Positions 32,968 to 46,220 of a stretch of 64,000 nt of DNA are shown piece after piece. Origin of the DNA: Icerya purchasi (Eukaryota > Arthropoda > Insecta > Hemiptera > Monophlebidae). Within the stretch, counting starts at the first letter, position 1, and every line of letters begins with the position of its first letter. Where the stretch lies: NCBI GenBank assembly GCA_039619475.1, contig CM077115.1:106242393-106306392 (forward strand). Direction: 5' to 3'. The notes under the pieces are model-generated. The model was not told the origin of the DNA and made no database searches. It was given only the letters and a program-made list of their open reading frames with translations. The position numbers and the translations under genes are program-made.

Positions 32968-33179
32968 TTACATTATAATGCGATGAATAAAACCCAGGTG
33001 CATTTTTAAAACTTCCTTGCGAGAAAACGATTTCTCACACATGGTGCACTTGAAGCTCTTTTGGCCGCATTCTTGTCTGTAATGTCTCACCATATGCCCC
33101 TTGCGTTTGTAACTTCGGCCACAATTATTCGGACATAAAAATCTGTCAGCAGTCCACGATTCGAACAGCTGATAGCCAC
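32968..33179 (-). CDS. lola: lola alternative terminal exon 21, two zinc fingers
   Basis: 69 residues without an early start codon; acceptor GGTTATTTTTAAG|GT. The linker is GYQLFESWTADRFL. Finger 1 is Cys15, Cys19, His32, Cys37 (CPNNCGRSYKRKGHMVRH, YRQEC). The inter-finger linker is short (GQKSFK). Finger 2 is Cys44, Cys47, His60, His65 (CTMCEKSFSRKEVLKMH). The tail is RIIM. The short inter-finger linker and .RK-LKMH type are shared with the exon at 39,442, its likely closest relative here. Confidence 0.92.
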
Positions 33180-35277
33180 CTTAAAAATAACCGGAAGAAG
33201 AAAAAAAATAAAAAAAACAGAAAAGCAAAAACATTACATAAAGTAATAGTCATAAAGAAAATACAACAATTAGGTGCAAAAAGGCAGAATATTTATAAAT
33301 TATTAAAAAACAATCAAGTTCTGTAAAATTACAACGAAATTAATAACAGTCCGCTAAAAAACTTTACACGAGATAAGAAATATCGGAAGAACACTACTAT
33401 TTCGATTAAAGAGAAAATGCGTATCATCTCCTTTTACCCCGTCGCGAACTGCTTTTGTTGCATCTCTTTCAACAATTAAATATCTCTAGACCCTGTTACT
33501 GCAACGAAAAGATATCTCTTTATTAGTCGAAAAACGTAGTTTTTCCACCAAACAACTTTTCTTCTTATAGCAATTCTAGAGCTGGTGGTGCCTAGAAGAG
33601 AAAGAGTGTTACATTTTTCAAAATTTTTTGTAATTTTCACAATTTTTGTAGAATTTTATAGAAGCACGCACACAATATACACAATATATATCGAATCCTC
33701 CGGTATTTCTCTAGGCATGTGACGAACTATTAAACTGGAAAAGAAAAAAATCTGCCAGTACTCTTCTGTAGCTTTAGCTAAAGAAATGGAGTAATTCAAT
33801 AGTTTGAAAACAGCGGGACGCCACGATCAACAGAATTTACTTACTAGGGGAAGCACATCCGATAATTTTAAAGTCTAACACGGAATACAAAATATCAGAC
33901 CGTTTGTTTCGCGTGTCCATTAAACTGGATAAACACAACAAAAGTTTTTAGTAACCTAATGACAACACGCCGATATTGACTTTTGGTTTACGTACTGCCA
34001 TAACATAATCCCCCAGGTAGCAATCGCTAGCTTCTACCACTGATAGTTTATACTCAGTTCATCTCCTAGCTATGGCCAAAGTGTCCTGTTTACTAGCTCC
34101 GCTTCATTTCCACCAGTTTGCAATATCTTCATTTATCCTGAATTTTCTTCAATCTACACCGGCGTACTACTGAGGACAATTGTGAGGGTAATAATAAACT
34201 CGTTGCCCCGCTATTGTGTCCGTTATTTCACAGTTTTACCATATAAATCCCTCTCATCTTCCAATTTTCTATACTTTCAAATTCACTTTTCTTCTTCGCA
34301 CACAATTCAACCACAACTTCATACTTCCGTTTTTTTCGCTTCCTCCATCCTCGTTAATTTCATGCTAATGCAAACGATAACTCTTTCAAACGTCACATTT
34401 TATCTATTTCTTCTCATCTTCATATTTCGATACGTATATTCGGAAAATTCGCACGTATTTATGTCAGCAACTTGGTGTTCAACAATTAGTACAAAACCGT
34501 ACCGTAAAATGTAGGAGTAGTATATTATATTTTGGAATTCCGCGTTACTGTAAACCCGTTTGAAGGCACCAGTAAATTGTTTTCAAAATAAACGTATTTA
34601 AATCAACATCATTATTATAAAAAAGAAACCTTAACCGAAGACATTAGTCCGAAAACAATCGATAAAATGAACAATCGTAAAATTTACTGCAGGATCATGT
34701 TGTTGCAAATACACAATTAGACAAAGAAAATCAACCATAATATGGCGAATATTAAAAATGTTATACAAAATGTTACGTGATCGAACCATTAAAAAAATAG
34801 AAAATAGTTTTAAAAAAAAAATTGATTGTCTGGTAATTAAAATTATTCAGATATTATTTTGTTTCATTCATTTTGGCGATGTTAACACACCGCATAAAAG
34901 TAATGATTGAATTAACACCGCCAAGAGTAATTCAAAGTAATATCTAAATAAATTTTTTTCCGTATTAGTGTATTAACTAAATATATTTATTCATTTTTAT
35001 AGTGTGTAAAAAGTAATAGGAATCTAAGAAATATATAATTAAAATGGAAATATAAACTCCGATGATGAACATATAATTCATAAATAATATGGTACTTAAT
35101 TGTTCATATCACAAATTTTTTTTGCTGATAACATGACTAATTGTATAATATTTATGTACAAATTGCAATTGAAAGCAGACAAACTTGGCTGAATTTTTAC
35201 AATATTTTGTTTTCGTCGAGATATTATATTCCGAAAATGTTTATAATTACTTTTAGGTAGTAGAATAAGGATGCGCT
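33180..35277. other. Long spacer, nothing recognised
   Basis: A 110-codon plus-strand frame at 34,182 is rich in Ser, Phe and Leu, and I see no family or splice context for it. No supported gene. Confidence 0.45.
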
Positions 35278-36448
35278 TTACTAACAAGGAAAGTACGCGA
35301 ATTACCAATCGCAGATTTTGATGAAATTTTGATACGTTGTAAAGAACTTAAAAATATTAAACACTGGTTTTTTTATTTATTTTTTTTTACCGGCCCATAT
35401 GCAGTTAAAAGGGGTTAAAATCACCCATAAATTTTAGCCAACAAAACAGTTTTTTCCACATATCTCGGCCCCAACTCCATATTTTTCCATAAAACAAAAT
35501 GGAGATTGTTTCTTATAAAGAGTCGCGTAATTCGTAATAAGTTAGCAGCAAGGGTTACACCTCCTATTTTAGGGGGCGAAAATAGTTATTTTTCAGCTTA
35601 ATTTTGAGGGAAAAAAATTAAGAAACAGCTTAAAAAAAATTAAAAACTTGTTTCAAAACATAAAACAAAAAAATACTTTTGCAGACAAATTTTAATGCCA
35701 AGTAAAATATGTTTGATCCTTTTTCGTCTTATCAGATCTGCTATTATAACTCTTTCAATATCTAATTGCAAATTCGTTACCAGCGATCGCAAAAGCCACC
35801 ATATAAAAGCTTTTACGTAAATTAATTTTTTTGTGACATTTCCGTCCTCCATATTGGATCCTCCATTTGAATTAACAAAATCTAGTATCAAATTCGTGAT
35901 GAGCCACCTCGAAAACCCCTGTACACGAATTTTAAACGAATTTTGTTTGTTTGAAACACATGCATAAAATTACTTTGTATCAGAAGTGGTTTACCCCCGT
36001 TGAGGATGCTATATATTAAAATGCCGAAACAGGTCAATTCTATTTTTTTTTGTTTTATGTTTCGAAACAAGTTTTTAAACTTTTGTAAGCTGTTTTCTAA
36101 ATTTTTTTCCTCAAAATTAAACTAAAAAATACGTGTTTCTTCCCCCCTAAAAATAGAGGGCGCAACCCTTGCTGCATAACTCATTATGGATTACTCACCT
36201 CTTTTTAAGAAACCATCACCATTTTGTTTTATGGAAAAATATGAAGTTGAAGTCGAGATATGCGGAAAAACCTGTTTTAATGGGGGGTGGGCTACAGTTT
36301 AGGAGTGGTTTTCACCGCTTTTAACTTCATATGGGCCGATTTAAAAAAAAAAAAAAAAAAAGACATCTAATATTTTTAAATCTTTACAACATACCAAAAT
36401 TTCATCAAAATCTGCGATTGACAACTAGCGTACTTTTCTTGTAAGTAA
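35278..36448. mobile_element. Foldback/MITE element with ~400-bp inverted arms
   Basis: The left arm (35,278-35,672) and right arm (36,045-36,448) are inverted copies with scattered differences. The outer ends read TTACTAACAAGGAAAGTACG and, inverted, TTACTTACAAGAAAAGTACG. Both arms share the inward CAATCGCAGATTTTGATGAA stretch and an ATGGAAAAATATG...GTTG block. The ~370-bp centre shows no transposase. It is a non-autonomous DNA element; the family is not recognised and the target duplication is not clear. Confidence 0.85.
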
Positions 36449-36773
36449 AATTACAAACCCAAACAGTAACGATTAAATTTTTTTTTTTTTTAATGGGCTG
36501 GGTGTAAACACTGACCCAACTACATCGACTTAGATCACCTACTCAAATTCTGCGGCGATCGCAGATAGAGAGTATAAAGGAAAGAAGGAGGGGAATAACG
36601 GCTAGAGATGGGAAGGAACGGATAAAGGAAGCATTGAAAGGGGTAGGAAGATCCAACGCCAAGAGTTCGGCGTTAACGATTAAGTTTTGTTCTCTTTCAT
36701 TTATTTTTGAAACTGTAAGACTAGACAATTATAACAGCTAAAAATACCCCAAGACATGAAAATTAATTCTGTT

Positions 36774-36835
<62 letters not shown>

Positions 36836-37115
36836 ATGTACATTTGCAAATATAGTTGAACATTACACACATACACGTATTATAAACACCGAAAAACAAC
36901 ATCAGCAACTTTGCTAGACACGTGATTATGCAAAATAAATTACAAATTGCATCTTCAAATTTATTGGTTTATTACATATGTCGATTATTACAAGACAAAT
37001 TTTAAAAAACGCCGTATAATAATTAAAATTAACGAAAACTTATGCAATAAAAACGGAGAGGAATAATTATAGATAATGTTGTATAAAATTAATACATATT
37101 ACATTAAAATATGCA
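36449..37115. repeat. Spacer with CA/TA microsatellite
   Basis: (CA)n passing into (TA)n at 36,776-36,832. Otherwise no feature. Confidence 0.8.
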
Positions 37116-37246
37116 CTAAACCGAGTTTTTGGATATACGATTTTCGGTTTTAAAAGGTTTCCTTGGAATCTGTAATGGTACTCCATAGTGGATTAATTTT
37201 TTATAACGTCGATCGCAATCATCAAAACAAGGGAGCCTTGTAAAAC
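37116..37246 (-). pseudogene. Decayed lola exon with mutated acceptor
   Basis: The AAATATTTTAAG|GT signal reads AATATTTTAATG|GT, so the AG is lost. The frame after it still reads FTRLPCFDDCDRRYKK, aligned to the CPNNCGRSYK box, then loses about 15 residues up to HYG, and ends in PFKTENRISKNSV with no finger 2 ligands. The frame is open to its stop. Confidence 0.7.
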
Positions 37247-37820
37247 CATTAAAATATTTTACATTAAATGAAATAGCGTAAAAAAACGGTGAAAAAAATC
37301 TTATAACCGGCTTATAGTCGGGGTTCACTGTGTAACACTGATGACAATTAAAAAAATAAAAAACAAAAAAAATACGTTCTTAAATTGCAAAACGTATTAA
37401 ACCACTATTTATAATAGCAGGAAAAAATTTTAGTTTGAAATTACATAATTAAATTTTAGGGTTTGTCAAATATACGAAATTCTAACTTTGACCATCAACC
37501 GGCAGCGAATTATCCTGATGCCGTATGGTGTTTATGCTTTACACTGATTCTAGGTGATGGTGTTTCTTTACAAATTTTTAGCATACTCAGTTAAGGGTAT
37601 TTAATGATAGCACATGTGCTAGCAAAACGCTCTTAATCGCACTGAGAGCTAAAACACGAGTATAGTCTGTCAAGCAAAGAAGTCCGTTCGTAAAACAACC
37701 GAAACGCGCTGACGTCACGAAATCATGGGACCTCAGATTAACCTTCAGTCCATATCAGATGTAACAATCATTCTGTTAACACACGTAATCCGCCTGGATC
37801 AGAACAGATCGGAAAAAAAG
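37247..37820. other. Spacer, nothing recognised
   Basis: Mixed sequence. AAAAAAAG at 37,813-37,820 may be a target duplication for the next element. Confidence 0.4.
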
Positions 37821-38844
37821 GGATGTGGTCGAATTGGTTCTCGTAATAAACTGGAATTACTACATTAGATGGTCGAATTGGTTCCGGGGTTAAATCAGTT
37901 TTCAATTTAAAAAGGCCGAATTGGTTCCCATTGTTACTAGAATGATTGATGAATCAGTAGGTTTATTTACTTCATTAAAACATGACATCTGACCAAAAAT
38001 AAATATATTTTTGATAGTAGTGATGAATTTCGCATAAGAAATAACATTAAATTTAATTTACCCCTAACTGCATTTGATTTATTTTTTTGAACGTACAGAC
38101 ATGAAATACATAAATCGTGAACAAGTACACCGGAGTGTTGAGCTGTGTGAACAATCATTCATTGGTAAATTATTGTAAAAGTGCTAAATGTGTAGTTTAC
38201 AATTATTTATTTTCCATTTACAGTTCAGATTTTTTTGAAACAGATAACAATAATACACAAATTGAGGATAGCTTGCAAAACATGGATGTGCGACGTCGCT
38301 TGCAAAATTTCTATTCCATAATTTTGATACTAGAAACTGCTTTAATGGTAATATTTTGTTCATGTAGTTTTACGAAAGCTTTGCATCCTCGTTTGGTACA
38401 AATCCATCTTTCTAACCCATCTGCTAATTTTTTTTTTGGTAACCGAATTTAAAATCGTACATCACAAATAGGGTTTTCTCCCTTTCTCGCTAAACATAAA
38501 TTCCATTATAAATCGGGGTAAATAAGTAATATTTTGATAACGAACACCGAACACACAAACAGTACAATACCCCCCTTATATGTCAAAAGACCAAATACTA
38601 GCTAAAATAAAATCGGGAAACAATCTCACCGGGATACAAATGAGAAACAGTCGTTTTATTCTGACACTCATAATGATCATATGTGAAGAATAAGAAGTAT
38701 AGTAATAACATCAATAACAACAGCGATAAAAGACTTGGAGTCAGTTTCATCGCAGGTAAAAAAGGACTAACTTGACACATCAATAGAACGGGAACCAATT
38801 CGACTAGCAAAATCTTACCCGGAACCAATTCGACGACATCTCCC
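37821..38844. mobile_element. 1-kb non-autonomous element with inverted ends
   Basis: The left end carries three direct copies of GGTCGAATTGGTTC-type sequence (37,827, 37,872, 37,910 region) and the right end two inverted copies (38,790-38,840). The outermost ends are inverted: GGATGTGGTCGAATTGG and, from the right, GGGAGATGTCGTCGAATTGG. AAAAAAAG flanks both sides (37,813-37,820; 38,845-38,852), which would fit the 8-bp duplication of hAT elements, although that sequence is of low complexity. The plus frame of 111 codons at 38,117 has no recognised domain. Confidence 0.65.
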
Positions 38845-38852
38845 AAAAAAAG

Positions 38853-39441
38853 AACGAATGAACGTACCGAGATGAAACAAAAACGAGGTTACTGCTCCCG
38901 AGAATAGGAGGAATAATAATAGAGAGTGGCGATATGATTTTTTCGGTAATATTGAAGTACGCGTCAAGTTGCCCAGTACACTCCTTTAAGCATCATGTGC
39001 TCGACGATCAAACTCGAACGGACTTCTTTCGCTTGACAGACTACATACAGAGTGTAACACTAGACCGTAAAAGTACTGTAGTACACCGTGAAACAACTGT
39101 AAAATATGAGGAACGCGACATCTAGCGCGAACTGGTGGGAGAAAAAGATGTCATGTCTAGTTAAAAATAAACCCTCATTTAGTTAAATGCTACATTTGGT
39201 CGAATAAGGGAACTCTGCTGATGATTTCAAAGAAAGCAACGTAGAAAAATTCGATAATACGCAACTATAGTAAAGTCTTAATAATATTAGTAAACGAAAT
39301 AATTGGCGAGATATTTGCACTCAAGTAGACGCTGATTAGATGGAGATTAACACGATGAACGGAGTAATTTTGATTAATGAAAATGTTGACGGAAAACAAA
39401 CGACAAACGACAAATACGACATGTCGCCGCGTTCGCTGATA
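38853..39441. other. Spacer, nothing recognised
   Basis: No motif on either strand. Confidence 0.45.
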
Positions 39442-39659
39442 TTACATTATGACACGGTGAATCATGCCAAAATGCATTTTCAAATTGTCCTTGCGCGAGA
39501 ACGATTTGTCGCATATGCTGCACTTGAAGTATTTTTGGCCGCACTCGTATTTGTAATGCCTTGACAAAGTTCGTTTATTTTTGTAACTTCGTCCGCAGTT
39601 GTTCGGGCAAGGAAATCTGTTGTCCAGCGAATTTAATTGCATTGTCGTACAATCGTTTC
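39442..39659 (-). CDS. lola: lola alternative terminal exon 22, two zinc fingers
   Basis: 71 residues, acceptor TTTTTTTAAG|GA (GA completing the split codon). The linker is NDCTTMQLNSLDNRFP. Finger 1 is Cys17, Cys21, His34, Cys39 (CPNNCGRSYKNKRTLSRH). A short inter-finger linker (GQKYFK) follows. Finger 2 is Cys46, Cys49, His62, His67 (DKSFSRKDNLKMH, then FGMIH). The tail is RVIM. It has no close copy in the window apart from resemblance to the exon at 32,968. Confidence 0.92.
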
Positions 39660-42453
39660 CTTAAAAAAATAATTCAACGTGTCGTATTACATCAAAATAC
39701 ACATATATATGCCGGAGACTGTTATTTAACGTTATGCGTATTATTAAAAATCACTACTCGGAATGCTGTCGATAAATATTTTACAGTCCAAGATAATAAT
39801 AATAGTTCATAATTAAATACATAATTTAAAAAAAAAAAACAAAAAAAAAAACGCAGTTAACTTGTATCACGGGTAATTTTTTTTTCGAAAAACCTAACTC
39901 AGTTTAAATAGATAAAATAGAACATGGCCCACACTACTTTGAATACGTGCTGTTGGCTAATGACGCGTGTCAAAAATAACAAAAATACATTCAACATTTT
40001 ACTATATCGGTATTGCTGTTAATATTTCCTTGGTTTAAAAATCAATCTTAAAGACAATAACTAGAAACACTTTTGAGCAGAGTAAACCACAATCCGCACA
40101 TTTCTTAATATACCTTGACGACGACGTCTAAATCCGCAAGCTATTTCCCTGTTGCTGACTCTTTTTTTTTCTTTTTTTTTTTTTTTCTTAATATATATAA
40201 CTAGTTTCTATTTGTATTTCTAGACGCACATTGTGTTCAATTTTTTTCACAATTTTTACGCGAGTTCTACTAAAAAAGTCGTAGTTGTCGAGTATAGAAC
40301 GAAGCGCGATATATTTTTTTTAATAGAAAACTTGTGGTAATCAGTAAAAACAATATTTTAACACGCGTTACAGTGCAGTTTTCTAACGACCGTTTTCCTT
40401 ACAGACAGTAGCAACTAGAAAAATTATAAAAAATAATCAAACCTCACCCACCGACTTAAAAAAAAAAAAACACCAGCATTGCCGCTATAAACGCAGAACG
40501 TTTCAACGATTTTCTAACATAGTTGAGTGCGAATCGAATAAATCAAAAAATTACAATGATAAAAAATTTCTGTACAAAAATATTACTTTTTACATTACTT
40601 AAGTTACATTCATTGCAAAATAAAGTCGTTTCACCCCCCTCCCCTTATCTCGTTAACACCTCTTTTTCATAATTAATCGCTTATGTTTCATTCGGCATGC
40701 GACATGTTTGCTTACGAGCTGTAAGTGATATGTTACACCATTCGGTCGACTACAAGATAAAAGTGAACTCTATAACGATATAGCCGCATAGGTTGCTGCT
40801 TATATAACAATGAACGCGCGCTCAGTTATGGATCATTAGACGTTTGCATAAACTAGAAAAAGTATATTTTTATTACATTTACAGACTTTTTTGTAAACGC
40901 GCCCCAAAAAAGAGAGGAATTATCGATTATTTTTGTAAGAAATTTTTATAAAAATCAACAACAAAATACAAAGCAATAATAAGGAGAGGTAACTTACCGT
41001 TTAGGAGAAATTTAGCAAAAATAGGAGAAAAAATACCACGGTCAACTAAACTTTTTACTGATTTCGATAGGCTAAAAATCAAAATCCTATGAGAACATTT
41101 GTCTATTGTTCTCGATTTTTGACACACAAAAAAAAAAGGCTTTCTTTTGTCGACAACAGCCGTTTTCGCGGAATGCAAAAATGGGCCGCACTCGAATTGC
41201 GCCCTGTTGTTTACCTGGGCCGACGGTTTAAAAAGCTCCCCCACCCCCACGTAATTTCCGTACTCGAATCGTGCACCGCACGTTTGCAGGTATAAAATAT
41301 AAAAAAGTGAACGAAAACGGCACTCGACGGAGACCATAATCGCTGTTCGTTGCATTCAGTGGTTCCAAAACTGATGGGCGCTTCATTGTACTACATTTTT
41401 AATGTTTGATAAATTTCAACATTTTTACTTTAAAATGAATTTTTAATCTGCCAACGAAAAATACTACACCTATTTATGTATTAAAAATATTTCTCGTATA
41501 ACGATATATATTAAAAAATATTTGAGAATAAGCCAGGTTAATTTTAAAAATATATAGTAATTGTTCAGACTTCCAGTTTCATTTTTGGTTCTAAAACAAA
41601 TACTTTTGATAAATAACTGTGATATGTTCTCATTTATATTTTTAATCGTTAAAAATCTATTCTGGCTTTTGCAATTTGCCAGTTAACTCAACTTTTAGTG
41701 TAATTTAACATACTCCTAATTGTCTAAATTTACGATCTTTTTCTAGTTTGAAAAGAATTACATTTGTGATCAAATGTGTATTTTACCTGTTGACATAGCG
41801 GAGCGACTAAAATATTATCCTTCATTTACTATTTTTAATAAAATATTTCGCTTTCATATATACTATTAATGTTAATTCCGCGTTACCATTAATGTTAAGC
41901 AATTATCAATATTGACAGTTTTATTACAGGAACAGTTGGAATTCTACAAAGAGTCGCTGTAAAATAACAATTCTCCAACACGTCTTTTTATTTATAATGA
42001 ATAGAAACGGAGCAGTTAAAAACAGTCCAATTACTGTTATGTACCATTTTGCAAGCCGGATAATTTTTGATGTTTTTTTTTAAGAGGAAAAATTATGACC
42101 GTTACACATTGAAACGATATATTTCTATTTTCCATTTTTACTTTGTCCCTTATATAAATTATGTATAAATTGTATTAAATCGGTTCGTTCCGCTGGAGAG
42201 AACAATTTTATCTACAACTGTTCCCCACCAGGATGCCAACTACAAAGTTTTATTCTCGTGAATTTTATTTATTTAATTAAAGGTTTATTTTTTAGTTTCA
42301 TCGATTATGGTTATTATTAAATTATGCGATGGAATTCCTAAACAATTTATTTTATAATTCTGTACACCTATCTCTCTGTACCGGTCGACCGCTGAAAAGA
42401 ACAATATTAAATTACGGAGATACGACAACAAAAGATTATATACAATTAATCAA
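39660..42453. other. Long spacer with GC-richer patch at 41.1-41.3 kb
   Basis: 41,140-41,300 is GC-richer. On the minus strand it carries a donor-like CCCAG|GTAAAC near 41,214, and on the plus strand TATAAAATA at 41,290. A 142-codon minus frame (40,927-41,355) covers it but shows no known domain. I cannot call a gene. The rest is AT-rich. Confidence 0.35.
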
Positions 42454-42893
42454 AATTCTACGTATCACTGTTGTCGGTGGTGCGTGGATTTGCAACTCGT
42501 TGATCGGTTGGCGCCTAGAGGTCGAAATAGAGCTATTAATCGGGCCGTTAGGTTGGTGTTCCGCGATTCGTTAAATCTGATCGGACTTGTAAAAATTTCG
42601 ATATTTGACTATTTTAGGTCACTATTACTAACGATACCGAATACTTTGTCGAACGATAGATCGCGTCACACATTTTTGTAACTTTGCCGAAACTGATGGT
42701 TAACTTGCGATTCTTAGAGAGAAGACTCCTTAACTTGATCAAAGGTAGAACGCGACTGATTTTCTCTAAAAATCTTTTTTCGATCTTTTCTAAATTTCTC
42801 CCGCCTTTCCGTCCGTGACCGCATCAAGTAGATCCTTTTTTCCTTGATGGTCAGTGATTGGCTGCTACCCCGACCGACAACAGTTTCAGGAAT
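42454..42893. repeat. Possible small element with inverted ends
   Basis: AATTCTACGTATCACTGTTG with the following TCGGTG at 42,454-42,479 is partly mirrored at 42,867-42,893 (ACCGACAACAGTTTC, then AGGAATT) and recurs singly at 4,163-4,189. The arms are short and imperfect. Confidence 0.4.
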
Positions 42894-45224
42894 TCTATTC
42901 TAAATTATTCTTATTTTTATTTAGGTATTTATTTGTTTTTCTCAAGGTAATTTAAATATATCTTTCTTCCCCTCTTTTTTTTTATGTGAAATTCATTTGA
43001 GCCATGTAATGGACACATCACAACATTTAAATGTAAAGTTATGTGCAAAAATAGTTCTTTCAGAAAAAATGCATAACGTTCGAACAGCGTTTCCAACCGT
43101 TGAGCGCTAAAAATCGCGCAATAAGTTAAGAATATATAATATGACGAATTTAAAATTACCTAAAAATGACTTCAAAATGTAAAACTCGCCAACCGATATT
43201 AATATTCCTGAAATTTAAAATACGCAACAAACAACAAACTTTGCATCGCATGAAATAAACATTTCCAATGACCATTTAATTTAAACCACATTTGGGTGTA
43301 AAAATAGTAAGAAAATGTGGAGTTTTCGTAATACTTTACGGGAAAAAAATATAGCGATATTTTCGCTTCAAATTTAAATTACCGGAGGCACCAGAAGTAT
43401 TTTTTTTCCCGGGCGTGTTGTGAATTGATGGAAAACACTACATAGAAGTTGAAACCATATTTCAGTTTTTATTAAAAAAGGGAACTTTCAGAATTTGCGA
43501 CGAATTTAAAAAAAACTTTAAAAAAAAATAATTTCCTTAACGACAAAGTAAAATCGTGTAAATAATATGCAATATCATTATGTCAATAAATAAACAGGAA
43601 AATAGAATGAACCCATCAGATTTGTTATTAATATATATCTAATAGAAAGAAAAAAAAAATGTAAATTAAATTTAATCTAATAAATAAATATGGACATTAT
43701 CGTAAAATTTATAATAAAACGATAAATGGACTATCATGGCGTAGGGAACTTATACAGTTGCTTTATAGAAAAAACATTTTGCGAAATGCAACCTATCTAT
43801 TTCCTCAGTTTGCAATTGGGCTAATTCCTCTTGGTTATAAATTTTCTTTTGTATTTTATATTTTTATGTTTTGTTGGAATTATCCCGTGCCGAAAACTAT
43901 TAATTTTAATAATATACGCGTCAGTTTGTACTGATCGTAAATTGTTATGTGTTGTCATTTGAAATTTAAACAGAATACTATAATATTATTGGATGGTACA
44001 CTAAAGGCATAAAATTACGATTTTTAACAAATTTGATTTCAATTCAAATGACAATTTAAATAACTGAGACTGAACACTGATTGATGGGTGAGATAAAATC
44101 AGAATTGAAATTTTCCCGAAACTCGGTTCCTTCAAACTCTAAATAACTTTCTATATTATAATAACAGAAGCTTAATTTTTGTCGAAGTCGAAAATTATAC
44201 ATGGTCACCACAATTTTATGTACAATTAACGAAAGTGATTTGGATTAATGTAAAACGGAAGCTTCATGAAACATCATATGCCGTGCGCTGAAAATTCTAC
44301 ATATTCAGTTAGAAATTATTGTAATTTACACATTATTTAATATAATATTCGTGCAAAAAAGGCTGTTAAAAATATTTAAAATAAAAACCGTACTGCTAAC
44401 GATAGCCTATTTTTCGTAAACCTTAATTCCAAATAATGTTTCGTCGATATGACAACACATTTTGGAAGTCACTAAAAGAGCGACTTTTACTCATTTTCAT
44501 CGATTTTACAAAATCAAAGTATTTTTTTTTTTTTTTTTTTTTTGAGGGCAATGCGCAATTCGAGTTCTTAACGGGCGGGCTATTTCGGATCTGGTGCGAA
44601 ATTCGAGTGTTCCCCAAAAATGTTAACTAACCATACTATACATACCACAATTATCACAAGAGAGCTTCAATTTAAACGGGTGGTCATTTTAATATATAAC
44701 AGAAGCACGTCCGATAATTTTAAATCGGAGTAGTTGCTCAGTTCCACAAGTTAATAAAATGCTCCAGCTCACTTGCATTACAGCTTACCATCTACCAATA
44801 ACAATCCACGATTGTGTCTGTAAATAATTTCCGTTTTCAACTTTAAAAATTAATTAATTAAATAAATAAATAATCATAACAATAGAGTAACAACATCAAA
44901 TATGAAAAAGTCCGCACTACGCAATCAATTTAAACAGATGGCGGCGACGCAAAAACTTTTATTCTATGTAATAGCAAAAAAAAATAAACAAAAAAAAAAA
45001 CAAGTAATTTGCATATATTCCGATTTTTTCAGACACAAGTAAGGATCGGAATATAGATTTAAAAACGTACACGACAATTGTCTTTGAAGTAAATGTAAAA
45101 TTTTTGCTTCCACGTGATTACAGAATAATGTACAAAATATTACAATACACAGTATTATCAAGTGCGCCGTTATTCGCGATGTACATTTTTAAATAATACC
45201 GAAGCAATCGTTGTACACAACTTG
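42894..45224. other. Long AT-rich spacer, nothing recognised
   Basis: T run at 44,521-44,543. No coding motif. Confidence 0.5.
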
Positions 45225-45360
45225 TTGCGGAATATAATATATACCGAGGTATGTTTTTAACCTGCGGGTGAATGATTTGTCACAAATTGTAGAACAGTCG
45301 TTTCCGTCTACACTCATATCTGTAATGACTCGTGTTATTTCCTTATTTGTGATAACTCTC
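45225..45360 (-). pseudogene. Decayed lola zinc-finger exon
   Basis: SHYRYECRRKRLF is legible, then a stop where the first Cys of finger 2 should be. CDKSFTRRLKTYLG continues in another frame, with its His changed to Tyr. The first half of finger 1 and the acceptor are not identifiable. Confidence 0.75.
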
Positions 45361-45987
45361 CGGTAATGTGTAAAATTGATTCTTATTTACCTAACTAATT
45401 CAACATCTGAATTATTCTAAACGCTGATTTACCGGTCGTTACAGATATGTGTACACAATTTCCTGTCGCATGCAGTGCGCTTACCTTATTATACACAAGG
45501 TCATAATTAGGGGGAACATTTTTGTTAAGTATCTAACTTTGAAGCATTACTCAGAAGTAGACGCAATTAAATTAGCGCACAACAATTCAACTTCAGTTTC
45601 TCCGCAATTCTCCCGACCACGTGTTGCATATAGCCACTACTGTGAAACACGTTAATGTTAGGAAAACAGAGCGACAAACACAAACCGTATGTATTTTAGA
45701 TGAATTATTCGTATAGAGAGTCTTGTAACGATTTTAAATGAAATTCCGTTTCTCGTTTTTATATTAAAAATCGTGCATCATTTATTTTACATCCAGCTTG
45801 TAATAAAATAATTAATTGGCGCAAAGCGTTACATCGTTACAATAATACTTGCATTATTCTAATTGACAATTATAATATAAACAGAATATAATTGTACGAA
45901 ATATTAAAAATATACGCGAATGGAACACTGAATATAACACTTACACGTGCGACAGAGCATTGCGTTTTTCTCATCAGAGTAATTAAG
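45361..45987. other. AT-rich spacer, nothing recognised
   Basis: No motif on either strand. Confidence 0.45.
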
Positions 45988-46220
45988 TTAATTTGTAGGA
46001 AACTTTTTATGAATCAATACTGAATGCTTTTTCAGAGTCGACTTTTGGGCAAACGACTTAAAGCACACCGAACACTGGAAAATTTTTTTTCCGCATTCGT
46101 ATTTGAAATGGCTCATCATGTGGCCTTTCCTTTTATAGCTTCGGCCGCATTTGTTGGGACAATAGAATCTGTTTTCCGACAATTCGTCTGACCGCCGACA
46201 CACTATTGTCGTACCAGTTC
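45988..46220 (-). CDS. lola: lola alternative terminal exon 23, two zinc fingers
   Basis: 76 residues, acceptor ATCGTTTTAAAG|GA. The linker TGTTIVCRRSDELSENRFY is paralogous to that of the exon at 51,078 (..DE.SE.RF). Finger 1 is Cys20, Cys24, His37, Cys42 (CPNKCGRSYKRKGHMMSH, FKYEC) and finger 2 is Cys49, Cys52, His65, His70 (FKSFAQKSTLKKH). The tail is KKFPTN. The inter-finger linker is GKKIFQ. Similarity that extends into the linker supports an old duplication of this pair. Confidence 0.92.

Noticed and set aside
34182..34514. 110-codon plus-strand frame as a gene
   Set aside because: Rich in Ser/Phe/Leu as expected from TC-rich sequence, with no domain, signal context or splice sites that I can support.
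38117..38452. 111-codon frame as transposase
   Set aside because: It lies inside the 1-kb inverted-end element, but I see no DDE, hAT or other transposase motif; kept only as part of the element.
40927..41355. 142-codon minus-strand frame with an ECGP stretch as a lola exon
   Set aside because: Only FECGP resembles the finger spacer. No Cys/His pairs, no acceptor of the usual type and no stop in the expected place; likely chance in a GC-richer patch.
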